NCBI RefSeq assembly: GCF_002335525.1 | Contig: NZ_BDUF01000011.1 | Span: 1 to 64,000 of the forward strand | Reading direction: 5' to 3' | From: Effusibacillus lacus | GTDB lineage: Bacteria; Bacillota; Bacilli; Tumebacillales; Effusibacillaceae | Length of the DNA: 64,000 bases | In this document: positions 57,936 through 64,000 of the stretch, piece by piece | How the letters are laid out: the number at the start of each line of letters is the position of its first letter | Position numbering within the stretch: position 1 is the first letter of the stretch | Position numbers and translations under genes: made by a program | The notes under the pieces: generated by a model | Told to the model about the DNA's origin: nothing | Database searches by the model: none | The model's input: only the letters and a program-made list of their open reading frames with translations

Positions 57936-58037
57936 TGTTCCCGGTATTTATCCGGAAACGGAGCGGGTATAATCAATTTAGAAAGGGCAGTTGCCTTTCT
58001 TCGGTAGGATCGGTATCAAGAAACGGGGTATAGTGGC

Positions 58038-58469
58038 ATGCGATACGTGTTTGTATACGGAACCCTTCGGCCGGGTGAGATGTATCACCACTTGATCGGC
58101 CGATATGTACGGGATGTAAAACCTGCTTTTATCCGCGGAAAATTGTATCAGTTGCCGGAAGGCTATCCTGCTCTGGTTCTGGCAAAGGATCTCCCCGGCG
58201 GCATGGATTCGGTCGACGTCCGGGGTGAGTTGCTGGGGGTTGATGAACAGGACAAGGTTCTGGCCATTCTGGACGAACTGGAGGATTATTACGGGCCGAA
58301 TGATCCCCGCAACCTTTATGAGAGAAAGTCTGTCACCGTCTTAACCCGATCGGGAATCCCGAAAGAGTGCTATATATATGTTTTTGTTCCGGGCAAACTG
58401 CAATGGCTGGAACAAAACGCAATGCCGATCCCGCGAGGTGATTGGGTGACATGGAGAAGAAACCGCTAG
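58038..58469 (+). CDS. gamma-glutamylcyclotransferase-like (AIG2/GGCT) protein
   Basis: A 143-residue GGCT-fold protein. VFVYGTLRPGEMYHHLI is the nucleotide-fold-like start; the catalytic-type acid lies in ILDELEDYYG. Such proteins cyclise gamma-glutamyl amines or act on unrelated small molecules; the substrate is unknown. It is followed by a bidirectional terminator. Confidence 0.85.
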   Translation: MRYVFVYGTLRPGEMYHHLIGRYVRDVKPAFIRGKLYQLPEGYPALVLAKDLPGGMDSVDVRGELLGVDEQDKVLAILDELEDYYGPNDPRNLYERKSVTVLTRSGIPKECYIYVFVPGKLQWLEQNAMPIPRGDWVTWRRNR

Positions 58470-58500
58470 CGTCAACCGATCCGGTTGATTCGTGACGAAC

Positions 58501-58543
58501 TGAAAGTCCTTGGTCTTCCTGCTGGCCAGACCAAGGACTTTTT
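58501..58543. terminator. bidirectional terminator
   Basis: AAAGTCCTTGGTC ... GACCAAGGACTTT, T-tract on both strands. Confidence 0.85.
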
Positions 58544-58548
58544 GGTTC

Positions 58549-58767
58549 CTAAATTTGTTGCTTTGCAAACATTTGGATGGCTTCTTCCTGAATGGGTTCG
58601 TCGAGCCGTGCGAGAAATCCGTAAAGAAGTTTGCGTGTCTCATCCTCCGACAGGTTCCCGGTCGGCAAATTGACACCGATGTTCCTGAGCTTTGCCTGAA
58701 CCTCTTTTTTCGGCATCGTACTCAAAGATTTGTTCCAGAATTCCCGGAGCTTTGGGGATACTGCCAT
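58549..58767 (-). CDS. small hypothetical helical protein
   Basis: 72 residues starting MAVSPKLREFWNKSLST at ATG 58767 (AGAGGTGAAG). Predicted helical; ends QEEAIQMFAKQQI. Not recognised. Confidence 0.6.
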   Translation of the reverse strand: MAVSPKLREFWNKSLSTMPKKEVQAKLRNIGVNLPTGNLSEDETRKLLYGFLARLDEPIQEEAIQMFAKQQI

Positions 58768-58868
58768 ATGCTTCACCTCTCGAGTAGTATCACACAATCA
58801 CATGACAAAAATCACAACACAAATACCTTGCTTGTAGTATTTTGAAAATGTGAAAGGGGATGACTCAC

Positions 58869-60131
58869 ATGAACATATCCGGCGTTGGTTCCGTGCCCCT
58901 GCTGCCGTTTCGAACCGTACTGCGCTATGTAGCGGCCGGTTTGTTGGGGTGGTTGGCGGCTGCGGGTATGTTTTTATATGCTATGCCCGATTTGGCAAGG
59001 GGGGATTACCGTACTCCCGTTGTACTGGCGCTGGTGCATCTGGTGGTGCTCGGGTGGGCCACAATGCTGGCTCAGGGTGCGATGTACCAACTGATCCCTG
59101 TGGCCTTTCAGGTTGGTATCCGCCATGACAGACTGGCAGTCTTCAATCACTGGATTTACACGGCAGGAGTCGCCGGTTTCGTGGTTTCCTTTGCCTCCTA
59201 TTGGGTATCCGGCTTGCGGACATTCGGCGGGATTGCAATGTTTGCCGTATTGTTGTTTGCCTTCAACATTGTCCGTTCCATGATGCGGGTGAAGTCCCGG
59301 AATCCCATGTTTTGGTTTGTGATTTCGGCAGTGTTGTATCTGGCTTTGACAGCATTGCTGGGAATCAGCCAACTATTGATGATTGGAATGGGGATTGGAC
59401 TAAAGTTCTATCCGGCCATCTTTACGATTCACATATGGGCTGGCTTGATCGGCTGGTTTACGATGTTGATCATTGGATTTACTTACAAGTTGTTTCCGAT
59501 GTTCACCCTCTCCCACGGGTTCAGTGAGAGGAGGCAGACGTTGATTCTGTTCCTGCTCCATGGGGCGATTGGAGCGACTGCAATGGGGGCTTTGACAAAC
59601 AGTGAATGGGTTCAGGCTGCCGGATTGGCAGTGTTTCTTGCAGGGATTCTGTTGTTTGGGGTGGACGTGGCGGATATTTACAAGCACCGGATGCGCGGCA
59701 AGCTGGAACTGCCGATGGCGATGGCGGTTGTGGCGATTGTCTGGCTGGCGGGCCTGGTTCTTGCGATTTTAACCGTTCGATGGCTCGGGTCCGGTTTCGG
59801 CAGCAGACTCATCACGGCGCTGGGGCTGGCATTTTTCCTGGGATGGTTGTCCCAGACCATTATGGGTTACTTGTACAAAATCGTCCCGTTCCTGATCTGG
59901 AACGAACGCTATGCAGACAAGGTCGGCCGGCAACCGGTGCCCATGCTGAAGGACATGGTGAACGAGAAGATTACGGGTGTGGTGGCGGTTCTCTACAATG
60001 CCGGATTGGCGACAGCATTGGCAGGAATCGGAATGGGGGTGGCTGCTGCTGTCTATGGCGGGTTCGGGTTGCTGGCTGTTGCGGTGGCGGTATTCGTATC
60101 CCAAATGGTGAAAGTAATCGTTCCGATTTAA
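58869..60131 (+). CDS. polytopic membrane protein, haem-copper-oxidase subunit I-like
   Basis: About 420 residues with twelve predicted helices. His-containing helices (ALVHLVVLGWATMLAQGAMY, FTIHIWAGLIGWFTMLIIGFTYKLFPMF) resemble small cbb3/NorB-like subunit I proteins, but not all haem and copper ligands can be identified. It heads a run with DUF59, DUF2249 and ScdA-N genes, which together look like a nitric-oxide or Fe-S-damage response. The ATG at 58869 (AAAGGGG, 9 nt) is preferred to 58860. Confidence 0.7.
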   Translation: MNISGVGSVPLLPFRTVLRYVAAGLLGWLAAAGMFLYAMPDLARGDYRTPVVLALVHLVVLGWATMLAQGAMYQLIPVAFQVGIRHDRLAVFNHWIYTAGVAGFVVSFASYWVSGLRTFGGIAMFAVLLFAFNIVRSMMRVKSRNPMFWFVISAVLYLALTALLGISQLLMIGMGIGLKFYPAIFTIHIWAGLIGWFTMLIIGFTYKLFPMFTLSHGFSERRQTLILFLLHGAIGATAMGALTNSEWVQAAGLAVFLAGILLFGVDVADIYKHRMRGKLELPMAMAVVAIVWLAGLVLAILTVRWLGSGFGSRLITALGLAFFLGWLSQTIMGYLYKIVPFLIWNERYADKVGRQPVPMLKDMVNEKITGVVAVLYNAGLATALAGIGMGVAAAVYGGFGLLAVAVAVFVSQMVKVIVPI

Positions 60132-60156
60132 AGAAACGCAAAAGGAGGAGATTCAA

Positions 60157-60453
60157 ATGACGATTCAAGAGGAAGTGCAGGAACGGCTGAGGGAAGTGAT
60201 TGACCCGGAACTTGGCATCAACGTGGTGGATTTGGGGCTGATTTACAAGGTGGAGGTAAACGGTGAAGACGTGGAGATTACCATGACCCTCACCACCATG
60301 GGCTGCCCGCTGCACGACCAGATGGCAAGAGCGGTGCGGTTCGCGGCGGAGCGTGTGTCGGGTGTCAAGAACGTTAATGTGCAAGTGGTCTGGTCACCCC
60401 CCTGGAATCCGTCCATGATGTCGGACGCGGCGAAAGCGGCTCTTCGCCGGTAA
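60157..60453 (+). CDS. DUF59/MIP18-family Fe-S assembly protein
   Basis: 98 residues: EVIDPELGINVVDLGLIYKVEV, TMGCPLHDQM, containing the conserved Cys of the SufT/PaaD-like family. It probably helps Fe-S cluster maturation. Ribosome binding site AAAGGAGGAG; 25 nt after the membrane gene. Confidence 0.9.
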   Translation: MTIQEEVQERLREVIDPELGINVVDLGLIYKVEVNGEDVEITMTLTTMGCPLHDQMARAVRFAAERVSGVKNVNVQVVWSPPWNPSMMSDAAKAALRR

Positions 60454-60465
60454 GGAGGGGCAAGG

Positions 60466-60957
60466 ATGGACCCGCTCCATGTAGATGTCAAATCTTTGTT
60501 AAAAAATGGTCCCCATCTATACGGTACAATGATGGAGAAGGTAAACAGCCTGGCACCCGGCCAGGGCATGGTCGTCAAAGCTCCTTTCAAGCCGCTCCCG
60601 CTTATTTCTTTCATGCGCAAGAAAGGGTATGAGGCCCATGTGGACAAAGCGGGACTGTTCGGTTACACGGTGACTTTTGAATTCAAGGGAATTCCGAAGG
60701 AAGAGGAGTTGGAGGCCATGGAAGCTTTGCCAGAAAAATCGGTTACTTACCGTTTGGACAACAGGGGGTTGTTCCCGCCGGAACCCCAGTTGCGCACGTT
60801 GGCCAAGCTGAATGAAATGCAAGCCGGCGAAGTGCTGGAGATCCACAACGACCGGGTGCCCGTCTTCCTTTTCCCCAAGCTGGAAGAGCAGGGGTATCCC
60901 TACGAGGTTGAGCAGTTGGAAGATGGATCGGCCAAGGTTCGGATTCGGAAGAAATAG
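60466..60957 (+). CDS. protein with two DUF2249 domains
   Basis: 163 residues in two copies of a TusA-like small fold (about 1-75 and 85-160; PGQGMVVKAPFKPLPLISFMRKKGY and AGEVLEIHNDRVPVFLFPKLEEQGY). DUF2249 proteins recur beside ScdA and nitrosative-stress genes. Possibly a redox or sulfur carrier; the second copy lacks an obvious Cys. Confidence 0.85.
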   Translation: MDPLHVDVKSLLKNGPHLYGTMMEKVNSLAPGQGMVVKAPFKPLPLISFMRKKGYEAHVDKAGLFGYTVTFEFKGIPKEEELEAMEALPEKSVTYRLDNRGLFPPEPQLRTLAKLNEMQAGEVLEIHNDRVPVFLFPKLEEQGYPYEVEQLEDGSAKVRIRKK

Positions 60958-61031
60958 TCGAACTTGTGCGAGGGTCGTCGGCGGGCGGGCTGTCCCCCTC
61001 CGGCGGCTGTAAGGAAAGGAGAGGCCAGCGG

Positions 61032-61256
61032 ATGAAGATCACAAAAGAAACGATTATTGAGAAGGTGTTGGAGAAGTACCCCCAATCCATGCAGGTGTTG
61101 GCCGCATTGAATATCGACACCTGCTGCGGCGCCCATCAAACGATCGAAGAAGGCTGCATGCAATCGGGCAAAAACCCCGAGGCGGTCGTGCAGATGCTGA
61201 ATGACCTTTTCACGGAAGAAAGCTGCGGCAACTGCGGCGAATGTGGCTGCAACTGA
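61032..61256 (+). CDS. ScdA-N (DUF542) protein with a Cys tail
   Basis: 74 residues: KYPQSMQVLAALNIDTCCGAHQTIEEGC is the DUF542/ScdA N-terminal di-iron repair domain segment; the C-terminus SCGNCGECGCN is Cys-rich. Full ScdA/RIC has a haemerythrin-like domain after it, which is missing here. ATG 61032 follows AAGGAAAGGAGAGG. A terminator follows at 61267. Confidence 0.88.
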   Translation: MKITKETIIEKVLEKYPQSMQVLAALNIDTCCGAHQTIEEGCMQSGKNPEAVVQMLNDLFTEESCGNCGECGCN

Positions 61257-61266
61257 ATCTCTGTGC

Positions 61267-61292
61267 TGCCTTCAAGGCAGTTTTTTTTTTCG
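61267..61292 (+). terminator. terminator of the nitrosative-stress cluster
   Basis: CTGCCTT-ca-AGGCAG followed by nine T. Confidence 0.9.
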
Positions 61293-61382
61293 CGCAAATG
61301 GCGGATTAATTTATTTACCAAATCTATGAGAGATCAGGAATGGAAATGAGTTATGGGTTAAAGTGCTCATTGATAGGCGTTG

Positions 61383-61399
61383 TTGGCACAGATATTGCA
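61383..61399 (+). promoter_or_regulatory. sigma-54 (-24/-12) promoter of the aminotransferase gene
   Basis: TTGGCAC-agata-TTGCA matches the sigma-54 consensus; it is nearly identical to that at 63048. Confidence 0.85.
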
Positions 61400-61479
61400 T
61401 TAAATAGTTCTATTAAATAGTTCTTCAGATTGCTCCCATTCTCAATCTTCAACCATTATCAATAAAAGGAGTTGTTACA

Positions 61480-62829
61480 ATGAACACAACTGCAAGAAGG
61501 TTTATCAGAATGAATACGACGATCCCGGGTCCAAAAGCGAAAGAGCTGTTGGAAAGAAAAGAGCAAAACGTTCCCCGTGGTCCTTTTAATACAGTTCCTA
61601 CTTTTGCGGAGAAAGGGGAAGGGGCTTTACTTACAGATGTGGACGGTAATACATTCATTGACTTTGCCGGAGCGATCGGCAGCCTGAATGCCGGACATTG
61701 TCCCCGTAAAGTGGTGGAAGCTTTGAAGGAACAACTTGATTACTATATCCACCCCTGTTTTCATGTAATGATGTATGAACCATATGTCAAACTGGCGGAA
61801 AAGCTCAATGAAATTACGCCCGGTTCGCATGCGAAGAAAACGTTTTTCCTGAACAGCGGGGCGGAAGCAGTGGAAAATGCGGTGAAGATCGCCCGGAAAT
61901 ACACGGGCCGAAAAGCGATTATTTCGTTTGAGAGAGGATTTCACGGCCGGACCTTGCTTGCAATGTCGCTCACTAGCAAGGTAAAACCCTACAAGTTTGG
62001 CTTTGGCCCATTTGCTCCCGATACCTACAAGATGGCTTATCCATATTATTTCCGCCGTCCTAAAGGAACGTCACCCGACCAACTGGACCAGGAAATCCTG
62101 CTGCGGCTTGAGAACTTTTTTCTGTCGGAAGTACCGGCGGAAGAGGTGGCGGCCATTATAATGGAACCGGTTCAGGGGGAAGGGGGATTCGTTGTCCCCT
62201 CCAAGACTTTTGTACAGGGCGTCAGAAATATTTGCGATAAATACGGGATCCTGCTGATTGCCGATGAGGTTCAGACTGGATTTGGCCGGACAGGCAAGAT
62301 GTTTGCAATGGAACATTTCGATGTGGTTCCGGATCTGATGACCATGTCAAAGTCGATTGCCGCCGGTCTGCCGATCAGTGCGGTTACGGGAAGGGCTGAA
62401 ATTATGGATCGTCCTTCGCCTGGAGAAATTGGCGGTACGTACGGGGGAAGTCCGCTCGGTTGTGTTGCCGCCCTGAAAGTGATCGAAATGATGGAAGAGG
62501 ATAGACTTGTTGAGCGAGCGAATGTGATCGGGGAAAAAATAATGTCCCGATTCCTTCAGATGAAGCAAAAGTATTCTGTGATCGGTGATGTTCGCGGCTT
62601 GGGAGCCATGTGTGCAATTGAACTGGTAAAAGACGACACAAAAGAGCCGGATAAGGAATTGGCAGGCCGGATCATTCAGGAATGCAACCGCCGTGGGGTA
62701 ATCGTGATGGGGGCCGGCCTCTATGGAAACGTTATCCGGATTCTGTCTCCGTTGGTAATTACCGATGAGCAGTTGGAAGAAGGTCTTGACGTAATCAAAG
62801 AGGTTTTTGCCGACTTTGTAAAGAATTAA
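61480..62829 (+). CDS. gabT: 4-aminobutyrate aminotransferase-type class III aminotransferase
   Basis: A 449-residue PLP enzyme: NSGAEAVENAVKIARKYTGRKAI, FHGRTLLAMSLTSKV, ADEVQTGFGRTGKMFAMEHF and the PLP lysine in MTMSKSIAAGLPISAVTGR (about 290), GGTYGGSPLGC. GABA/2-oxoglutarate specificity is the closest family assignment; other omega-amino donors are possible. Control by the sigma-54 promoter at 61383 and the activator encoded downstream is likely. A weak hairpin (ACCCGA ... TCGGGT, about 62849-62868) follows it. Confidence 0.9.
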   Translation: MNTTARRFIRMNTTIPGPKAKELLERKEQNVPRGPFNTVPTFAEKGEGALLTDVDGNTFIDFAGAIGSLNAGHCPRKVVEALKEQLDYYIHPCFHVMMYEPYVKLAEKLNEITPGSHAKKTFFLNSGAEAVENAVKIARKYTGRKAIISFERGFHGRTLLAMSLTSKVKPYKFGFGPFAPDTYKMAYPYYFRRPKGTSPDQLDQEILLRLENFFLSEVPAEEVAAIIMEPVQGEGGFVVPSKTFVQGVRNICDKYGILLIADEVQTGFGRTGKMFAMEHFDVVPDLMTMSKSIAAGLPISAVTGRAEIMDRPSPGEIGGTYGGSPLGCVAALKVIEMMEEDRLVERANVIGEKIMSRFLQMKQKYSVIGDVRGLGAMCAIELVKDDTKEPDKELAGRIIQECNRRGVIVMGAGLYGNVIRILSPLVITDEQLEEGLDVIKEVFADFVKN

Positions 62830-62890
62830 AGCGAAACGATTTCCTAACCCGATCCGATGGTCGGGTATTTATTTGTTTGATTTAATGCTG

Positions 62891-62912
62891 AATTGCATTT
62901 ATTGATGCAATT
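62891..62912. promoter_or_regulatory. inverted repeat, candidate activator binding site
   Basis: AATTGCAT-ttattg-ATGCAATT, 135 bp before the sigma-54 promoter at 63048, the usual distance for an upstream activating site of a sigma-54 activator. Confidence 0.45.
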
Positions 62913-63047
62913 TGGAATTGCTTGAAATACCTTCTCTTTATAAGCAGGAAAGAGGATATTGGGCATAGAATTCTAAATATTAATTCTATTATGCATTATA
63001 TTTATTGGAATACGATGTTAGTTTACATCACATAAATTGTTTTTTTA

Positions 63048-63064
63048 TTGGCACAGAAATTGCA
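63048..63064 (+). promoter_or_regulatory. sigma-54 promoter of the activator gene
   Basis: TTGGCAC-agaaa-TTGCA, 28 bp before the start codon at 63092. Confidence 0.85.
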
Positions 63065-63091
63065 TAATTTTTTCTGTGAGGGGGAAGCAGG

Positions 63092-64000
63092 ATGGCGGGA
63101 AGTCTGCAACTGTCAAAAGAAACGCTTTTAATTCTGATCGATCGAATCCCGCAACCGATTCTTTTGTTGGACGATAACGGAAATGTGTTGTTTGCCAATC
63201 AAAAAGCGCATTCCTCTTTTTCTATCGAGAAGGTAAGAGAGCAACTCTTGAAACTGGGAACGGAGGATGGAAAGCTGGTTGTCAATGGGTACACGTACCA
63301 TTGTATATATACCGGATACAGCTCGTTCCATCTCTGGTATTTAAATGATGTTACGGAACTTGAACGTCTTCAGAGCAGCAACCAAGAACTGGAAGAGATA
63401 TTCAATTCGTCGTTTGACGAGATTTTTGTTACAGATGGGGAGGGAGTTTGTCTTCGGGTAAATCCCGCAGGTGAAAAACTGTATGGAGCAACAGCCGACC
63501 AATTGATCGGAAAAAAAGTGGAAGATCTCAGCAAGTCCGGTTTTTTCAATCCTCCTTTGACACCGTTGGTAATCAAACACAAGAGGAAGATGTCCGGGGT
63601 ACAGACAGCCAAAAACGGCAAAACCTTGTATGTTACCGGCAACCCTGTGTTTGATGAGGCGGGGAATATCGTGCGAATTATATTTAACAGTCGCGATTTG
63701 ACAGATTTTAAAATATTGGAGCGGCGATTGGAAGAAACCGAGTCCTTATTGTCCACCTACCGCACTGAATTGGTTGAATTGACAAAAACAGTTGGCGAGA
63801 CCCAGATTGTGGTTCAATCCGAATCAATGCAACGGATGGTGGCAGTGGTCAGCAAGGTCGCTCCGGTCGATTCCACTCTTTTGATAACAGGTGAATCCGG
63901 TGTAGGAAAAAGTAAAATTGCCGCACTGATCCATGAGTGGAGCTCCCGGAAAGGAAAACCGTTTATTCAGGTGAACTGCGGGGCAATTCCGGATGCACTG
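63092..64000 (+). CDS. sigma-54-dependent activator (PAS - AAA+), 3' truncated by window end
   Basis: The frame runs to the window end (303 codons seen). It has an N-terminal PAS-like sensor (RIPQPILLLDDNGNVLFANQKAHSSF, then a second PAS at about residues 105-200, SSFDEIFVTDGEGVCLRVNPAG), a coiled linker, and the AAA+ start of a sigma-54 activator: Walker A GESGVGKSKIAALIHEWS and the VNCGAIPDAL segment. Fis-type HTH is beyond the window. It is likely to regulate gabT and itself. Confidence 0.92.
   Translation, partial: MAGSLQLSKETLLILIDRIPQPILLLDDNGNVLFANQKAHSSFSIEKVREQLLKLGTEDGKLVVNGYTYHCIYTGYSSFHLWYLNDVTELERLQSSNQELEEIFNSSFDEIFVTDGEGVCLRVNPAGEKLYGATADQLIGKKVEDLSKSGFFNPPLTPLVIKHKRKMSGVQTAKNGKTLYVTGNPVFDEAGNIVRIIFNSRDLTDFKILERRLEETESLLSTYRTELVELTKTVGETQIVVQSESMQRMVAVVSKVAPVDSTLLITGESGVGKSKIAALIHEWSSRKGKPFIQVNCGAIPDAL

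Overview
The window looks like a chromosomal segment of a spore-former-type Bacillota (Firmicutes), moderately GC-rich, plausibly near the Alicyclobacillaceae/Tumebacillus group; that placement is inferred from gene content and order (infC-rpmI-rplT, rpsF-rpsR, BioY/ECF genes, frequent TTG starts behind strong Shine-Dalgarno sites). No rRNA, tRNA, CRISPR array, complete insertion sequence or prophage was seen. Local degeneration is frequent: frameshifts at short homopolymers, collapsed genes and truncated remnants.

Layout: 0.1-6.4 kb holds a small DUF4926-like gene, an unusual DnaA-related protein with rearranged domains, and a SWIM zinc-finger/SNF2 helicase operon with a frameshift in the helicase. 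6.5-9.2 kb holds a RelE-like remnant and a yyaL-type gene split by a 47-nt insert that begins with a stop codon and a UNCG-loop hairpin. 9.2-11.5 kb has two paralogous micro-ORFs with matching promoters, a secreted trypsin-like protease and a DsbA-family remnant. 11.6-18.3 kb is an alpha-glucan/polysaccharide cluster (DUF4912, GH57 fused to GT4 but frameshifted, sugar nucleotidyltransferase that has lost its phosphomannomutase half, GH15). 18.4-24.9 kb has three CBO0543-type membrane proteins, pgi, a putative deacetylase-like exported protein, a thioesterase and a DegV protein. 24.9-26.1 kb is a decayed island (broken HIT gene, MITE-like repeats, a 41-bp tandem array).

26.1-32.9 kb carries leuCD, an EamA exporter, a LysR regulator, a DCC protein and an MFS transporter. 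33.0-34.9 kb is the translation block rplT-rpmI-infC (AUU start, leader attenuator) and rpsR-rpsF, unusually without ssb between them. 35-40 kb has a chemotaxis receptor and a biotin ECF transporter (bioY divergent from ecfA1 and an EcfA2-EcfT fusion, with a BirA-type operator between). 40-44 kb has a collapsed YtcJ amidohydrolase, a second 41-bp array, a SEC-C/nuclease-like gene and pckA.

44.1-55.9 kb is a complete histidine-utilisation locus (hutH, AraC-type regulator, LivKHMGF-type ABC transporter, hutG, hutU, hutI) degrading histidine to glutamate and formamide, preceded by a candidate leader-ORF attenuator. 56-58.5 kb has an acyl-CoA ligase and small genes. 58.5-61.3 kb is a nitrosative-stress/Fe-S style cluster (haem-copper-oxidase-like membrane protein, DUF59, DUF2249, ScdA-N). 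61.3-64 kb has a GABA-type aminotransferase and a sigma-54 activator gene, each behind a nearly identical -24/-12 promoter; the activator runs off the window end.
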